Positions 9,017-23,548 of a stretch of 64,000 bases of DNA are shown piece after piece (within the stretch, counting starts at the first letter, position 1; each line of letters begins with the position of its first letter). The position numbers and the translations under genes are program-made. The stretch lies in the NCBI GenBank assembly GCA_029783825.1, contig JAREIK010012212.1:62001-126000 (forward strand), given 5' to 3'. The notes beneath the pieces are model-generated. The model worked only from the letters and a program-made list of their open reading frames with translations, was not told where the DNA came from and searched no databases. The stretch is from Sapria himalayana. Lineage: Eukaryota > Streptophyta > Magnoliopsida > Malpighiales > Rafflesiaceae.

Positions 9017-10925
9017 CAAAAGCCCCTAAATACTCAAACCTATAAACTCGTGAACCTTAAATATAATTTAAATATTTTATTAAAATATTAATTAAAAAAT
9101 AAATTATGAGTGATACAAATATAATTTAAATAATTTATTTTTCATAAAAAAAATATAAGCTTATAAAAAGAAGCAAATACTAAAAAACAAAAATTATTAT
9201 TTAGTAATAAATTTTACTTGGATTTTGAATAATTTTAGGTTTTGCAATTATATTTTAATTTATATCCATCATAATAATAATAACATATTAATTTATTTTT
9301 TGTTAATTGATATCATATCTATGAATAAAATTGTTTATATTTAGTTTATATCATATATAATTATAATTATTATTATTACTAAATATTGTATTCACCATTG
9401 AAAATAAGAAAAAATATCAAAAATAATTTTTTGTTATTTCATTATTTAAACAAAACCTATAAACCACTAAATGCCTAAAAACATAAATCGCTAAAGTCCT
9501 TAACGACAAAACCTCTAAATTCTTAAAATATTAAACTAGTATACATTAATAATAATTCATAAATCTCATTTTAATTTTTATTTAGTATAATTTTAAATTT
9601 TTATTTTAATTATTTATCAGTTTATTTTTATTGAAATATTAATAACAAAATAAATTATTTGTGAGATAAATATGATTTAAAATAAACCGGTATTCCCTAA
9701 ATAATAAATAATAAATCTCATTTTTTTTCATTATAATTTTAAATATTCATTTTAATTATTTATTTGTTTATTTTTATATAAATATTAATTAAAAAATAAA
9801 TTATGAGTTAGACAAATATAATTTATATAAATTATTTTTCATCAAAAAAAATATAGATAAACTTATTAAAAGAAAAAAAAATTAAAAAGCAAAAAATTAT
9901 TATATTGTAATATAATTTGCTTTGCTTCTGAATCATTATAGGTTTTATAATTATATTTTAATTGATATCTATCTTATTAATAATAGATTATTAATTAATT
10001 TTTTGATCATATTTAGAATATTTATCAATTATATTGTTTATATTGAATTTATATGATATATAAATATAATGATGATAATAACTAAATATTGAATTCACAT
10101 TTGAAAAAATTTAAAAATTATTCTATTTTCAAATGTTATAACCTTTGAAAATATCAAAAAATAATAAAAATAAATATTTTGTTATTTTAAATTTTTAAAT
10201 AAACCCTATAAACAACTAAATGCATACACTTTAAAATCAGTAAACTCTTAAGGCCCGTAATGCCTAAATACATAAACCATTAAACTGCTATATACTACTT
10301 AATAATTAAGAAATATAATTTTATTTCAGTTTATTATTATTTTAAAAATTCATTTTAATTATTTATAAGTTTATTTTATAGAAATATTTATTACAAAATA
10401 AATTATGAGTGCGAAAAAAATAATTTAAATAATTTATTTTTAATAAAAAAAATATATAAACTCATAAAAGAAGTAAAAATTTAAAAATTAAAAATTATTA
10501 TCTAATAATATTTTTTACATTAATTTTGAATCAATTTGTGTTTTCTAAATATTTTTTAATTAATATCTATCTTATTATTAGTAGTTTATTAATTTAATTT
10601 TTGATCATTATAATAATATCTATTAATAAAATTGTTTATATTGAATTTATATGATATATATTTATTAAAATTATTATAACTAAATATTGTATTCACATTT
10701 CAAAAAATTTTAAATATTATTATATTTTCAAAGGTTATAACCTATGAAAATGACAAAAATTTACAAATTATTTTTTGTAAATTTATTTTTTAAATAAAAC
10801 CTATGAAGCACTAAATGCCTAATAACATGAATCGCTAAACACTTATACAGCAAAACCTTTAAATACTTAAACTATTAAATTGGTATACAATAATAATAAA
10901 TCATAAATTTCATTTTAATAAATTT
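9017..10925 (+). repeat. Satellite array, forward orientation, continuing after the hAT element
   Basis: The interrupted telomere-like tract is completed, then about three monomers follow. The first is shortened: its palindromic box near 9390 is reduced to the right half. Boxes are visible near 10137 and 10731. The long variant with the duplicated 3' segment lies around 9.55-9.84 kb. No gene is seen. Confidence 0.85.
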
Positions 10926-11090
10926 TTTTTAGAATTTTGCCTCTTTTTATAAGGAAATATATTTTTTTGATAAATAATAAATTATTTAAAATAGATCTGT
11001 CTCACTAATAATTTATGTTGTAATTAATATTTCTATAAAAATAAACGAATAAATAATTAAAATAAAAAATTTAAATTAAACTTAATAAAA
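10921..11090. other. Head-to-head satellite junction (strand switch)
   Basis: Left of this point monomers run '+', right of it '-'. The monomer at about 10440-10920 is mirrored by 11090-11580. For example, CCTATGAAAATGACAAAA at ~10740 faces its reverse-complement form TTTTGTCATTTTCATAGG at ~11245, and both arms share the variant ending GTATAC...TAAATCATAAAT. The 165-170 bp between the arms is the remaining 3' part of a reversed monomer. The result is a large imperfect inverted repeat. Confidence 0.75.
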
Positions 11091-14000
11091 ATTAAAATTA
11101 GATTTATGATTAATTATTAATGTATACCAATTTAATAGTTTAAGTATTTAGAAGTTTTATCGTTTATGAGTTTAGTGATTTATGTTTTTAGGCATTTAGT
11201 GGTTTATAGGTTTTATTTAAACAATAAAATACAAAAATAAATTATGTAATTTTTTGTCATTTTCATAGGTAATAAACTTTGAGAATATAATAATATTTAA
11301 AATTTTTTCAAATGTGAATACCATATTTAGTTATAATAATTTTAATAATTATATATCATATACATTCAATATAAACAATTTTATTGATATATATTATAAT
11401 AATGATCAAAAATTAAATTAATAAAGTATTAATAATAAGATAGATATTAATTAAAAAATATTTAGAAAACACAAATTGATTTAAAATTAAAGTAAAAAAT
11501 ATTATCGGATAATATTTTTTAATTTTTAAAATTTTAATTCTTTTATAAGCGTATATATTTTTTTTGATTAAAATAAAATATTTAAATTATATTTTTCACA
11601 CTCAATTTAGTGGTTAGGCATTTAGTGGTTTATAATTTTTATTAAATAAGGATATAACAAAAAATTTATTTTTATTATTATTTTTTAATTTTAGAAGGTT
11701 ATAACCTTTGAAAATATATTAATTTTAAAATTTTTTCAAATGTAAATATAATATTTAGTTATAATAATCTTAATAATTATAAGTCATTTAAATTCAATAT
11801 AAATAATTACATTGCTAGATATTATAATAATGATCAAAAAAATTTAATAAACTATTATTAATAAGATAGATATTATTTAAAATATATTTGCAAAATCTAA
11901 ATTTATTCAAAATCAAATTAAAATATATTAATTAATAATAATTTTTTTAATGTTTTGCTATTTTTATAACTTTATATTTTTGTTATTATAAATAAATTAT
12001 TTAAATTAATTTGTTTTACTCATAATTTATCTTGTAATTTATAATTCTATAATAATAAACTAATAAATAATTAAAATAATTTTTAAAAATTATAATGAAT
12101 ACGTATAAAATTGAGATTTATTATTTATTATTGAGGATATATGAGTTTAATGGTTTAAGTATTTAGGTTTTTTTTGGTTTAGGAGTTTAGTGATTTAATT
12201 GTTAAGACCTATAGTGAATTATAGTTTTTATTTAAATAATGAAAAAAAAATTAATTTTTTGATTTTTTTTTATTTTTGAAGGTAATAACCTATTAAAATA
12301 TAATAATTTTTAATTTTTTTTAAATGTGAATATAATATTTAGTTATAATAATCTTAATAATTATATATAATGTAAACTCAATATAAATAATTTTATTTAT
12401 AAATATTATAATAATGATCAATAAATAAATTAATAAACGATTATTTATAAGAATGATATAAATTAAAATATAATTGTAAAATCTAAAATAATTCAAAATC
12501 AAAATAAGCTATATTACTAAATAATAATTATTTATTTTTAAAAATTTGCCTTTTTTTATTAGCATTTTTTTAAAGAAAAATAAAATATTTAAACTATATA
12601 TTTTGCACTAATAATTTATTTTGTAATTAATATTTCTATAAAAATAAACTGATAAATAATTAAAGTGAATATTTAAAATTATAATGAATACTAATAAAAA
12701 TTAGATTTATGATTTATTATATGGACTATACTAATTTAAGGTTTTAAGTATTTATGGGCTTCTGGGTTTAGGAGTTTAGTCATTTTAGAATTTAGTCATT
12801 TAGTGGTTTATAGGTTTTATATAAAAAATAAAATAACAAAAAATTTATTTTAGTTTTTTTTTCTCATTTTTGAATGTTATAACCTCTAAAAATATAATAA
12901 TTTATAATTTTTTTTTGATAAGCGATTATACTATGAATTTATAATAATCATAATAATTATATATCATATAAATTCAATATAACCTATTTTATTGATATAT
13001 ATTATAATAATGATCATATAAAAGCAATAAAAAATTAATAATAAGATAAATATTGTTTAAAATATATTTTCAAAACCTAAAATTATTCAAAATCAAAGTG
13101 AAATATTTTATGAAATATTAATTTTAAATATTTTAATTTTTGTATTTATTTATAAGCCTATATAGTTTTTGATGAAAAATAAAATATTTAAATTATATTT
13201 GTCTCACTAATAATTTTATTTTTAATTTATATTTCTATAAAAATAAACATATAAATAATTAAAATGTAAATTTTAAATTGTAATGAATACTAATAAAAAT
13301 GAGATTTATGATTTATTATTTATGGTATAACTATTTAAGTGTTTATGTTTTTTGTTGTTTTGGGGTTAATAAGTTTATTGATTTATATGTTTACACATTT
13401 AGGTTTTTATTGGTTTTATTTAATCAAAGAAATAATAAAAAAATTATTTTTATGAATTTTTCTGATTTTCAAATGTTATAACATTTAAAAATATAATAAT
13501 TTTTTAATAGTTATAAAATATGAATACAATACTTAGTTATAAGAATCTTAAAAATTATATTTGTTGTAAATTCAATATAAAAAAATGTATTAATATATAT
13601 TATTATAATGATCAAAAAATAAAATAATAAACTATTATTAATAAAATAGATATTAATTAAAATATATTTGCAGAAACCAAAAAAAATTCAAAATCAAAGT
13701 ATATTATATTACTAAATAAAATTTTAAATTTATGAAATTTTGTTTATTTTTATAATCTTATTTTTTTTAATAAAAAATAATTTATTTAAATTATATATGT
13801 CTCACTCATTATTTAATTTGTAAATAATATTTCTATAAAAATAAACTAAAAAATAATTAAAATGAATATTTAAAATTATAATGAATATAAATAAAAATAA
13901 GATTTATTTTTTATTATTTAGGTTATATAGGTTTAATGGTTTAAGTATTTAGGGTGTTTTGGGGTTTAGGTGTCTAGAGATTTAAATGTTTAGGCATTTA

Positions 14001-17000
14001 GTGGTTTATAAGTTTTATTTAAATAATAAAATAATCTTAATAATTATAAGACATTTAAATTGAATATAAGTAATTTTATTGTTATATATTATAAAAATGA
14101 TAAAATAATAAATTAAAAAACTTTTATTAATAAGATTGATAGCAATTAAAATATAATTGCAAAACCTATATATAATGATTCAAAATCAATATAAAATATA
14201 TTATTAAATAATACTTTTTTGTTTTTTAAATTTTTACTTCTTTTTATAAGCTTATATTTTTTATTTGATTAAAAATAAATTATTAAAATTATATTTCTCT
14301 AACTCATTATTTATTTTGTAATTAATATTTATATAAAATATAAACTAATAAATAATTAAAATTAATATTTAAAATTATAATGAATACAAATTAAAATGAG
14401 ATTTATGATTTATTATATGTGGTATACATGTTTAATGGTTTAATTATTTAGGAGTTTTATCATTTAGGAGTTTATCAATTTATGTTTTTAGGCATTTAGT
14501 GGTTTATAGGTTTTATTTATATAATAAAAATAAACAATATTTTATTTAGATTTTTTCTGATTTTCAAAAGTTATAACCATTAAAAATAAATTAATATTTA
14601 AAATTTTCTGAAATGTGAATATAATATTTAGTTATAATAATATTAATAATTATATATGATATAAATTCAATATAAATAATTTTATTGATAGATATTATAA
14701 AAATGATAAAAAATTAAATTAATAAACTATTAATAATATGATAGATATTAATCAAAAAATATTTAAAAAACTCAAATTGATTCAAAATTAAAGTAAAATA
14801 TATTACTGGATAATAATTTTTAATTTTAAAATTTATACTTCTTTTATAAGCGTATATATATTTTTTGATTAAAAATTAATTATTTAAATTATATGTGTCG
14901 CACTCATAATTTATTTTGTAATAAAACTTTGTATAAAAATAAACTAATAAATAATTAAAATGAATATTTAAAATAATAATAAATTGAAATATAAATTCAA
15001 TTTATTAAGTAGTATATATCGGTTTAATGGTTTATGTATTTAGGCATTATGGGGTTTAGGAGTTTACTGATATAACTGTGTATGCATTTAGTGGTTTATA
15101 GGTTTTATTTAAAAAATAAAATAACATAACATTTATTTTTATTATTTTTTCATATTTCCAAAGGTTATAACCTTGAAAATATATTAATTTTTTAATTTTT
15201 TTCAAATGTGAATTCAATATTTAGTTATAATAATCATTATTTTATATATCATATAAATTCAATATAAACAATTTTATTGATAAATATTCTAATAATGATC
15301 AAAAAATAAATTAATAAACAATTATTAATAAGATAGATATCAATTAAAATATAATTACAAAATCTAAAATGATTCAGAAGGAGAGCAAAATATATTGCTA
15401 TATAATAAATTTTAGATTTAAAATTGTTTATTCTTTTTATAAGTTTATCTAGATTTTTCGATGAAAAAAAATGTATATAAATTATATTTGTGTAACTCAT
15501 AATTTATTTTGTAATTAATATTTATATAACAATAAACAAATAAATAATTAAAATGAATATTTAAAATTACAAGAAAAAAAATTATTTTGAGATTTATTAT
15601 TTATTATTTAGGGTTACCGGTTTAAAAGGATTATTATTTATTATTTAGGGTTTTAGAGATTTAAGAGTTATTAAATTAAGTGTTTAGGCATTTAGTGCTT
15701 TATAGGTTTTATTTAAATAATGAAATATCAAAAAAAAATATTATTTTTTATTTTTTCACATTTTCAAAGGTTATAAATTTTGAAAATATAATAATTTTTA
15801 AATTTTTTTCAAAAGTGAATACAATATTTAGGTATAATAATCATTATATTTATATATCATATAAATTCAATATAACCAATTTTATTGATAAATATTCTAA
15901 TAATGATCAAAAAATAAATAAATAATCTATTATTAATAAGATAGATATCAAATAAAATATAATTACAATAAGATAAATATCTGTCTCACAAATAATTTAT
16001 TTTGTAATTAATATTTCTATAAAAAGAAACTGATAAATAATTAAAATAAAAATTTAAAATTATACTGAATAAAAATAAAAATGAGATTTAATATATATTA
16101 TTAATGTATGCCAATTTAATAGTTTAAGTATTTAGTCGTTTTGTCGTATAGGTGTTTAACGATTCATGTTTTTAGGAATATAGTGGTTTATAGGTTTTAT
16201 TTTAAAAATAAAATAACAAAAAAAAATTTAGTAATTTTTTGTCATTTTCAAAGGTTATAACCTTTGAAAGTATAATAATATTTAAAATTTTTTGAAATGT
16301 GAATACATTATTTTGTTATAATAATTTTAATAATTATATAGCATATAAATTCTATATAAACAATTTTATTGATAGATATTATAATAATGATCAAAAATTA
16401 AATTAATAAACTATTAATAATAAGATAGATATTAATTAAAAAATATTTACAAAACCCAAATTGATTCAAAATTAAAGAAAAAATATTATTGGATAAAAAT
16501 TTTTAATTTTTAAATTTTCACTTCTTTTATAAGTGTAAATATTTTTTTATTAAAAATAAATTATTTAAATTATATTTATCGCACTCACAATTTATTTTGT
16601 AATAAAAATTTATATATAAATAAACTAATAAATAATTAAAATGAATATTTAAACTTATAATAAATTGAAATAAAAATTAGATTTCTTAATTATTAAGTAG
16701 TCTCTAGCGGATTAATGGTTTATGTATTTAGGCATTACGGGCTTTAGGAGTTTATTAATTTAACTGTGTATGTATTTGTGGTTTATAAGTTTAATTTGAA
16801 AATTAAAATAACAAAATATTAATTTTTATTATTTTTTTATATTCTAAAAGGTTATTACCTTTGAAAATATAATAATTTTTAAATTTTTTTCAAATGTGAA
16901 TTCAATATTTAGTTATAATAATCATTATATTTATATTTCATATAAATTCAATATAAACAAGATTATTGATAAATATTCTAATAATGATCAAAAAATAAAT

Positions 17001-18026
17001 TAATAATCTATTATTAATAAGATATATATCAAATAAAATATAATTACAAAACCTATAATGATTCAGAAGCAAAGCAAATTATATTACTATATAATAATTT
17101 TTTGTTTATAATTTATTTTTCTTTTAATAAGTTTATCTATATTTTTTTTGATGAAAAATAATTTATATAAATAATATTTGTCTAACTGATAATTTATTTT
17201 TTTAATTAAATTTAATATTAAAATAAACAAATAAATAATTACAATGAAAATTTAAAATTATAATGAAAAAAAAGAGATTTTTTCTTTATTATTTAGGGTA
17301 TTCAAGTTTAATTTAAATTATATCTGTATCACTAAAAATTTATTTTGTAATTAATAATTCAATAAAAATAAACTAATAAATAATTAAAATAAAAATTTAA
17401 TAATTATACTGAATAAAAATTAAAAAAGATTTTTATGAATTATTATTAATGTATACCAGTTTAATATTTTAAGTATTTAGAGGTTTTGTCATTTAGGACT
17501 TTAGCGATTTATGTTTTTAGGCATTTAGTGGTTTATTAGTTTTGTTTAGAAAATGAAATTACAAAATAATTATTTTTGATATTTTTTCACATTTTCAAAG
17601 TTTATAACCTTTGACAATATAATAATTTTTAAATTTTTTAAAAATGTGAATACAATATTTAGTAATAATAATCATTATAATTATATATAATATAATGTAA
17701 ATATAAACAATTTTATTCATAGATATGATATCAATTATCAAAAAATAAATTAATATGTTATTATTATTATGATGGATATAAATTAAAATATTAATGCAAA
17801 AACTAAAATTATTCAAAATCCAAGTAAAATTTATTACTAAATAATAATTTTTGTTTTTTAGTTTTTGCAACTTTTTATAAGCTTATATATTTTTTTAATG
17901 AAAAATAATTTATTTTAATTATATTTGTATCACTAATAATTTATTTTGTAATTAATATTTTAATAAATTATTTAAATTATATTTAAGGTTTACGAGTTTA
18001 AACATTTAAGTATTTAGGGACTTTTG

Positions 18027-18034
18027 TGTTTAGG
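18027..18034 (-). other. Empty version of the hAT target site
   Basis: TGTTTAGG, the reverse complement of CCTAAACA, lies in the same monomer context (ACTTTTGTGTTTAGGAGTTT) as the hAT insertion point, without the element. Confidence 0.7.
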
Positions 18035-21000
18035 AGTTTAGATGTTTAAGTGTTTAGGCATTTAGTGGTTTATAAGTTTTATTTAAACACTGATATAGCA
18101 AAAAATTTATTTATATTATTTTTTCTAATTTGTGAAGATTAAATCCTTTGAAAATATAATAATTTTTAAATTTTTTTCAAATGTAAATATAATCTTTATT
18201 TATAATAATCTTCATAATTATAATTCATTTATATTCAATATAAATAATTATAATGCTAGATATTATAATTATGATCAAAAAAATTAATAAAATAGTTATT
18301 ATTTAAAAAGTAATTGCAAAATCTAAATTTATTCAAATCAAAGTAAAATATATTACTAAATAATAGTTTTTTTAATGTTTTGCTTTTTTTATAACTTTAT
18401 ATTTTGTTATTAAAAATAAATTATTTAAATTATATTTGTCTTACTCATAAGTTATTTTGTAATTTATAATTCTATAATAATAAATTACTAAATAATTAAA
18501 ATGAATATTTAAAATTATAATGAATACAAATAAAATTGAGATTTATTATTTATTATTCAGGATATACCAATTTAATGGTTTAAGTATTTAGGTGTTTTGT
18601 GGTTTAGGAGTTTAGTGATTTAATTATTTAGACCTTTAGTGATTTATAGTTTTTTTAAGAATGAAAAAACACAAAATTTAATTTTTTGATTTTTTTTTAA
18701 TTTTTGAAGCTTGTAACCATTGAAAATATAATAATTGTTAATTTTTTTTAAATATTAATATAATATTTAGTTATAATAATCATAATAATTATATATAATG
18801 TAAACTCAATATAAATAATTTTATTGATAGATATTATAATAATGATTAATAAATAAATTAATAAACTTGTATTTATAAGAATGATATAAATTAAAATATA
18901 ATTGTAAAATATAAAATAATTCGAAATCAAAATAAGATATATTATTAAATAATAATTTTTTATTTTTTAAAATTTTGCCCCTTTTTATGAGCATTTTTTT
19001 TGATGAAAAATAAATTATTTTAATTATATATGTCGCACTGATAATTTATTTTGTAATTAATATTTCTATAAAAATAAACTGATAAATAATTAAAATAAAT
19101 ATTTAAAATTATAATGAATACTAATACAACTGAGATTTATGATTTATTATTTAGACTATACTAATTTAATGTTTTAAGTATTTATGGGCTTCAGGGTTTT
19201 GGAGTTTAGTCATTTTAGTATTTAGTCATTTAGTGGTTTATAGGTTTTATATAAAAAATAAAATAACAAAAAATTTATTTTTGTTATTTTTTCTCATTTT
19301 TGCAGGTTATAACCTTTGAAAATATAATAATTTTTAACTTTTTTTTGACAAGTGAGTACAATATGAAGTTATAATAATCATAATAATTATATATCACATA
19401 AATTCAATATAAACTATTTTATTGATATTTATTATAATAATGATCATAAAAAAGTAATAACCTATTATTAAGATAAATATTGTTTAAAATATATTTGCAA
19501 ACCCTAAAATGACTCAAAATCAAAGTGAAATATTTTACTAAATATTAATATTAAATTTTTAAATTTTTGTATCCATTTATAAGCCTATATATTTTTTGAT
19601 GAAAAATAAATTATTTAAATTATATTTGTCTCACTAATAATTTATTTTTTAATTTATATTTCTATAAAATTAAACTAATAAATAATTAAAATTTATATTA
19701 AAAATTATATTGAATACTAAAAAAATGAGATTTATGATTTATTATTTAGGGTATAACTATTTAATTGTTTAAGTTTTTTGTGGTTTTGGGGTTAAGGAGT
19801 TTATTGATTTATATGTTTACACATTTTAGTGTTTATAGGTTTTATTTAATCAATGAAATAACAAAAAATTTATTTTTATGAATTTTCGTGATTTTCATAG
19901 GTTAAGACCATTAAAAATATAATAATTTTTTAATAGTTCTAAAATATGAATACAATACTTAGTTATAAGAATCTTAATAATTATATTTGTTGTAGTTTCA
20001 AAATAAAAAATTGTATTAATATATATTATAATAATGATCAAAAAATAAATTAATAAACTATTATTAATAAGATAGATATTAATTAAAATATATGTGCAGA
20101 ACCAAAAATAATTCAAAATCAAAGTAAATTATATTACTTAATAAAATTTTAAATTTTTGAAATTTTGTTTATTTTTATAAGCTTATATTTTTTTTCATAA
20201 AAAATAATTTATTTAAATTATATATGTCTCACTCATTATTTAATTTTTAATTAATATTTCTATAAAAATAAACTAAAAAATAATTAAAATGAATCTTTAC
20301 AAATATATTAAATACAAATAAAAATGAGATTTATTATTAATTTTTTATGTTATATAGGTTTAATGGTTTAAGTATTTTGGGAGGTTTTGGGGTTTAGGAG
20401 TCTGAAGATTTAAATGTTTAGTCATTAAGTGGTTTATAAGTTTTCTTTAATTAATAAAATAAAAAAAATTATTTTTGTGATTTTTTATCATTTCTGAAGG
20501 TTATAACCTTTGAAAATATAATAAATTTTAATTTATTTTCAAATGTAAATATAATATTTAGTTATAATAACTTAATAATTATAAAACATTTTAATTGAAT
20601 ATAAGTAAATTTATTGTTCGATATTATAAAAATAATCAAATAATAAATTAAATAACTATTATTAATAAGATTGATTGCAATTAAAATATAATTGCAAAAC
20701 TAATATATAATGATTCAAAATCAAAGTAAAATATATTACTAAATAATAATTTTTTGTTTTTAAATTTTTACTTCTTTATATAAGCTTATTTTTTTTTGAT
20801 TAAACATAAATTATTAAAATTATATTTGTCTCACTTATTATTTATTTTGTGATTGATATTTCTCTAAAAAATAAACTAATAAATAATTAAAAATGAATAT
20901 TTAAAATTATAATGAATACAAATTAAAATGAGATTTATGATTTATTATATATGGTATGCCGATTTAATGGTTTGATTATTTAGTGGTTTATAGGTTTTAT

Positions 21001-21043
21001 TTATATAATAAAAATTTAAAATTTTATTTTTGATTTTTTCTGA

Positions 21044-21069
21044 TTTTCAAAGGTTATAACCTTTGAAAA
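21044..21069. repeat. Example of a perfect 26 bp palindrome in a satellite monomer
   Basis: Left half TTTTCAAAGGTTA joined directly to its reverse complement TAACCTTTGAAAA. Identical 26 bp copies are at 33970-33995, 41243-41268, 52245-52270, 56442-56467, 60910-60935 and 61464-61489. Most other monomers keep the GGTTATAACC core with one to four changes. Confidence 0.95.
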
Positions 21070-22604
21070 TAAAATAATTTTTAAAATTTTTTGAAATGTG
21101 CATACCATGTATAATTATATTAATCTTACTAATTATATATCATATAAATTCAATATAAATAATTTTAATGATAGATAAAATAATAATGATCAAAAATTAA
21201 ATTAATAAACTATTATTAATAATATAAATATTAATTAAAATATATTTACATAACACAAAATGATTCAAAATCAAATCAAAATATATTACTAAATAATAAT
21301 ATTTAATTTTTATAATTTTCCTTCTTTTTATAAGCTTATATTTTTTTTAAAAAAATAAATTATTTAAATAATATTGTCTCACTTGAAGTTTATTTTGTAA
21401 TTAATTTTTGTAAAAAATTAAACTATAAATATTTAAAATTAATATTTAAAATTATAATAAATAGAAATAAAAATCAGAGTTATTATTTATTAAGTAGTAT
21501 ATAACTGTTAAAAGTTTTATGTATTTAGGGGTTTCGGGATTTATGAGCTTACTAATTTAAGTAAGTAAGCATTTAATGATCTATAGGTTTTATTTAAAAA
21601 ATGAAATAATAAAAAATTTATTTTTTTTTATTTTTTAACATTTTCAAAGGGTATAACCTTTGAAAATATAAAAATTTTAAAATTTTATTCAAAAGTGAAT
21701 ACAATATTTAGTTATAATAATCATTATATTTATATTTCATATAAATTCAATATAAACATTTTTATTGATAAATATTCTAATAATGATGAAAATAAAAATT
21801 AATAATCTATTTTTAATAAGATAGATATCAATTAAAATATATTTACAAAACCTAAAATGATTCATAAGCAAAGTAAATATCTTACTATATAATAATTTTT
21901 TGTTTTGAAATTTGTTTTTCTTTTAAAAAGTTTATCTATATTATTTTGATGAAAAATAATTTATATAAATTTTATTTGTGTAACTCATAATTTATTTTGT
22001 AATTAATATTTATATTAAAATAAACAAATAAATAATTAAATTTGAATATTTAAAATTAAAATGGAAAAAATGAGATTTATTCTTTATTATATAGGATATA
22101 CCGGTTTAATTTAAATTAGATCAGTCTCACTAATAATTTATTTTGTAATTAATATTTCTATAAAAATAAACTGATAATTAATTAAAATTATACTGAATAA
22201 TTAAAATAATTTATTTTGTTCCTCTCTCAACTCTAAAATGATTGCTAAAGCTCTAACCAAAATAATAGGAGCTTTTATTTTATCTCTATTATGTCTCATC
22301 ATATTTGATGTTGAATCCCTGTGCTATGAAAGGTAATTTGACTCATGCACGTTAACAGACTAAACCAAAGTTGTACCCCTATGTGTTGAAATAGCTAGTT
22401 GTTGAGGATGTTATTTATATTGATTATTGTAATTTCTTCTAAAATATCTCTCATGCACACACTCAAAGCAATTTTTTTAAAACATAGTTCACCTCTAAAA
22501 AAATAACCACCTTGTAGCCTATTAGTACAAACTACCCCTGGGGTGGTTTGAGCAGGGGAAGAAGTATGGGCTATCTTTCAATGAAGAATTAAAAAATTTA
22601 TTTT

Positions 22605-22831
22605 ATTGGCATGTCTAAGCCTTTTTTTTATATCCTCATGGATATGAAAAGTATCATTTCTTTCTTTTTATATTAAATGAGTTATGTATACAAGCTCACA
22701 ATACCCAAAAAGGTGTAAATTGGCATATCTAAGCCTTTTTTTATATCCTCATGGATATGAAAAGTATCATTTCTTTCTTTTTATATTAAATGAGTTATGT
22801 ATACAAGCTCACAATACCCAAAAAGGCATAA
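22605..22831. repeat. 114 bp tandem duplication found only in block A
   Basis: ATTGGCATGTCTAAGCC... at 22605-22718 is repeated almost exactly at 22719-22831 (ATTGGCATATCTAAGCC...), down to the CACAATACCCAAAAAGG end. Blocks B, C and D have a single copy, so the duplication happened after block amplification. Confidence 0.92.
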
Positions 22832-23430
22832 ATAAATCATATTCAAATGTATAAAAGGTTTTTATCATTGCTCAAAATATTAGTCTTGCATATTGACACA
22901 TGATGTCGCAAATCAAAGGAAAAACCCATAGTGATATTTCCAATCCCATGAATTTTTGCTAAAGAAAGTTATAAAGAGTAGTACTCGAGCCTTAACTATA
23001 TCTAGGGTCATGACTTTTGCTCTTGAGGAATGTCCAAAGTTACAATCATTCCTAGTGCAATGACTTTGCAATATAAAGATAAAATGCACAAGCTATGGTC
23101 ATATCCAATACTGTGACCCAGTATTATAGTGATTAAATATGTATTCATGATCATTCTTAGTGCCATAACAATATGTGCAATAGATAGACACAAGTTATGG
23201 CATATTATGATCGATATGATTTTGTGTTCTAGAGATAAAATATACAATCATGACCATTGCTAATGCTACAAAAATCTAAAGCAAGAAAGAGATTGAATCC
23301 ATAACTCACCCCTAGAATCATGACTTTGTGTTACATATACAAAAAAATAAATTTGTGACATTGCTAAACGTTCTGAATTTCAATTTAAATTTAACACTTA
23401 GTCATTTGATTATAAAAGTGCAAAACATGA

Positions 23431-23510
23431 GATTTAGGATTTAGGTTTTATGGGTTGGGGTTATAGTTGATGGTTTAAGGTTTAGGATTTAAAGTTTTGG
23501 GTTTATGGTT
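23431..23510. repeat. Telomere-like degenerate tract inside block A
   Basis: A run of GATTTAGGATTTAGGTTTT, GGGTTGGGGTT, GGTTTAAGGTTTAGGATTT and GGGTTTATGG-type motifs, resembling the plant telomere repeat TTTAGGG with many changes. The matching tract in block D (59178-59255) reads CCCTAAAC and contains CCCTAACCC. It lies next to the T-run (A-run in D). Confidence 0.75.
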
Positions 23511-23542
23511 TTTTTTTTGTTTTTTTTTTGAAAAATACACAC

Positions 23543-23548
23543 TTTATT
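23543..23548 (-). promoter_or_regulatory. Poly(A)-signal-like AATAAA followed by an A-run (minus strand), block A
   Basis: On the minus strand AATAAA is followed by GTGTGTATTTTTC and a long A-run (23513-23530). This is the arrangement expected at the 3' end of a polyadenylated transcript or retroposed cDNA. The same layout in D is at 59141-59146 on '+'. No coding sequence upstream is recognised. Confidence 0.35.

Larger units (their letters stand above)
10926..22209 (-). repeat. Satellite array, reverse orientation, up to block A
   Basis: The monomers are the reverse complement of those at 1-10.9 kb: telomere-like tracts now read TTTAGG/GTTTAGTGG, and palindromic boxes lie near 11264, 11699, 12286, 12873, 13476, 14567, 15165, 15770, 16255, 16850, 17600, 18130, 18710, 19305, 19905, 20500, 21055 and 21655. 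From ~11.6 kb the order of variants mirrors 5.2 kb back towards 1 (for example 12320-12502 mirrors 4349-4531, and ~15.25-15.5 kb mirrors ~50-250). About one and a half monomers are missing at ~11,610. From ~16 kb the array is in phase with the ~14 kb higher-order repeat. No gene is seen. Confidence 0.88.

Noticed and set aside
8705..9019. Open frames on both strands in the right end of the transposon
   Set aside because: Composition artefact of G+C-rich subterminal repeats. One frame runs through the terminal repeat into the satellite.
22990..23250. Minus-strand 79-residue frame in block A, similar in B and C
   Set aside because: The matching stretch of block D has a stop early in the frame and B has a different C-terminus. 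Similarity is explained by recent block duplication rather than coding constraint.
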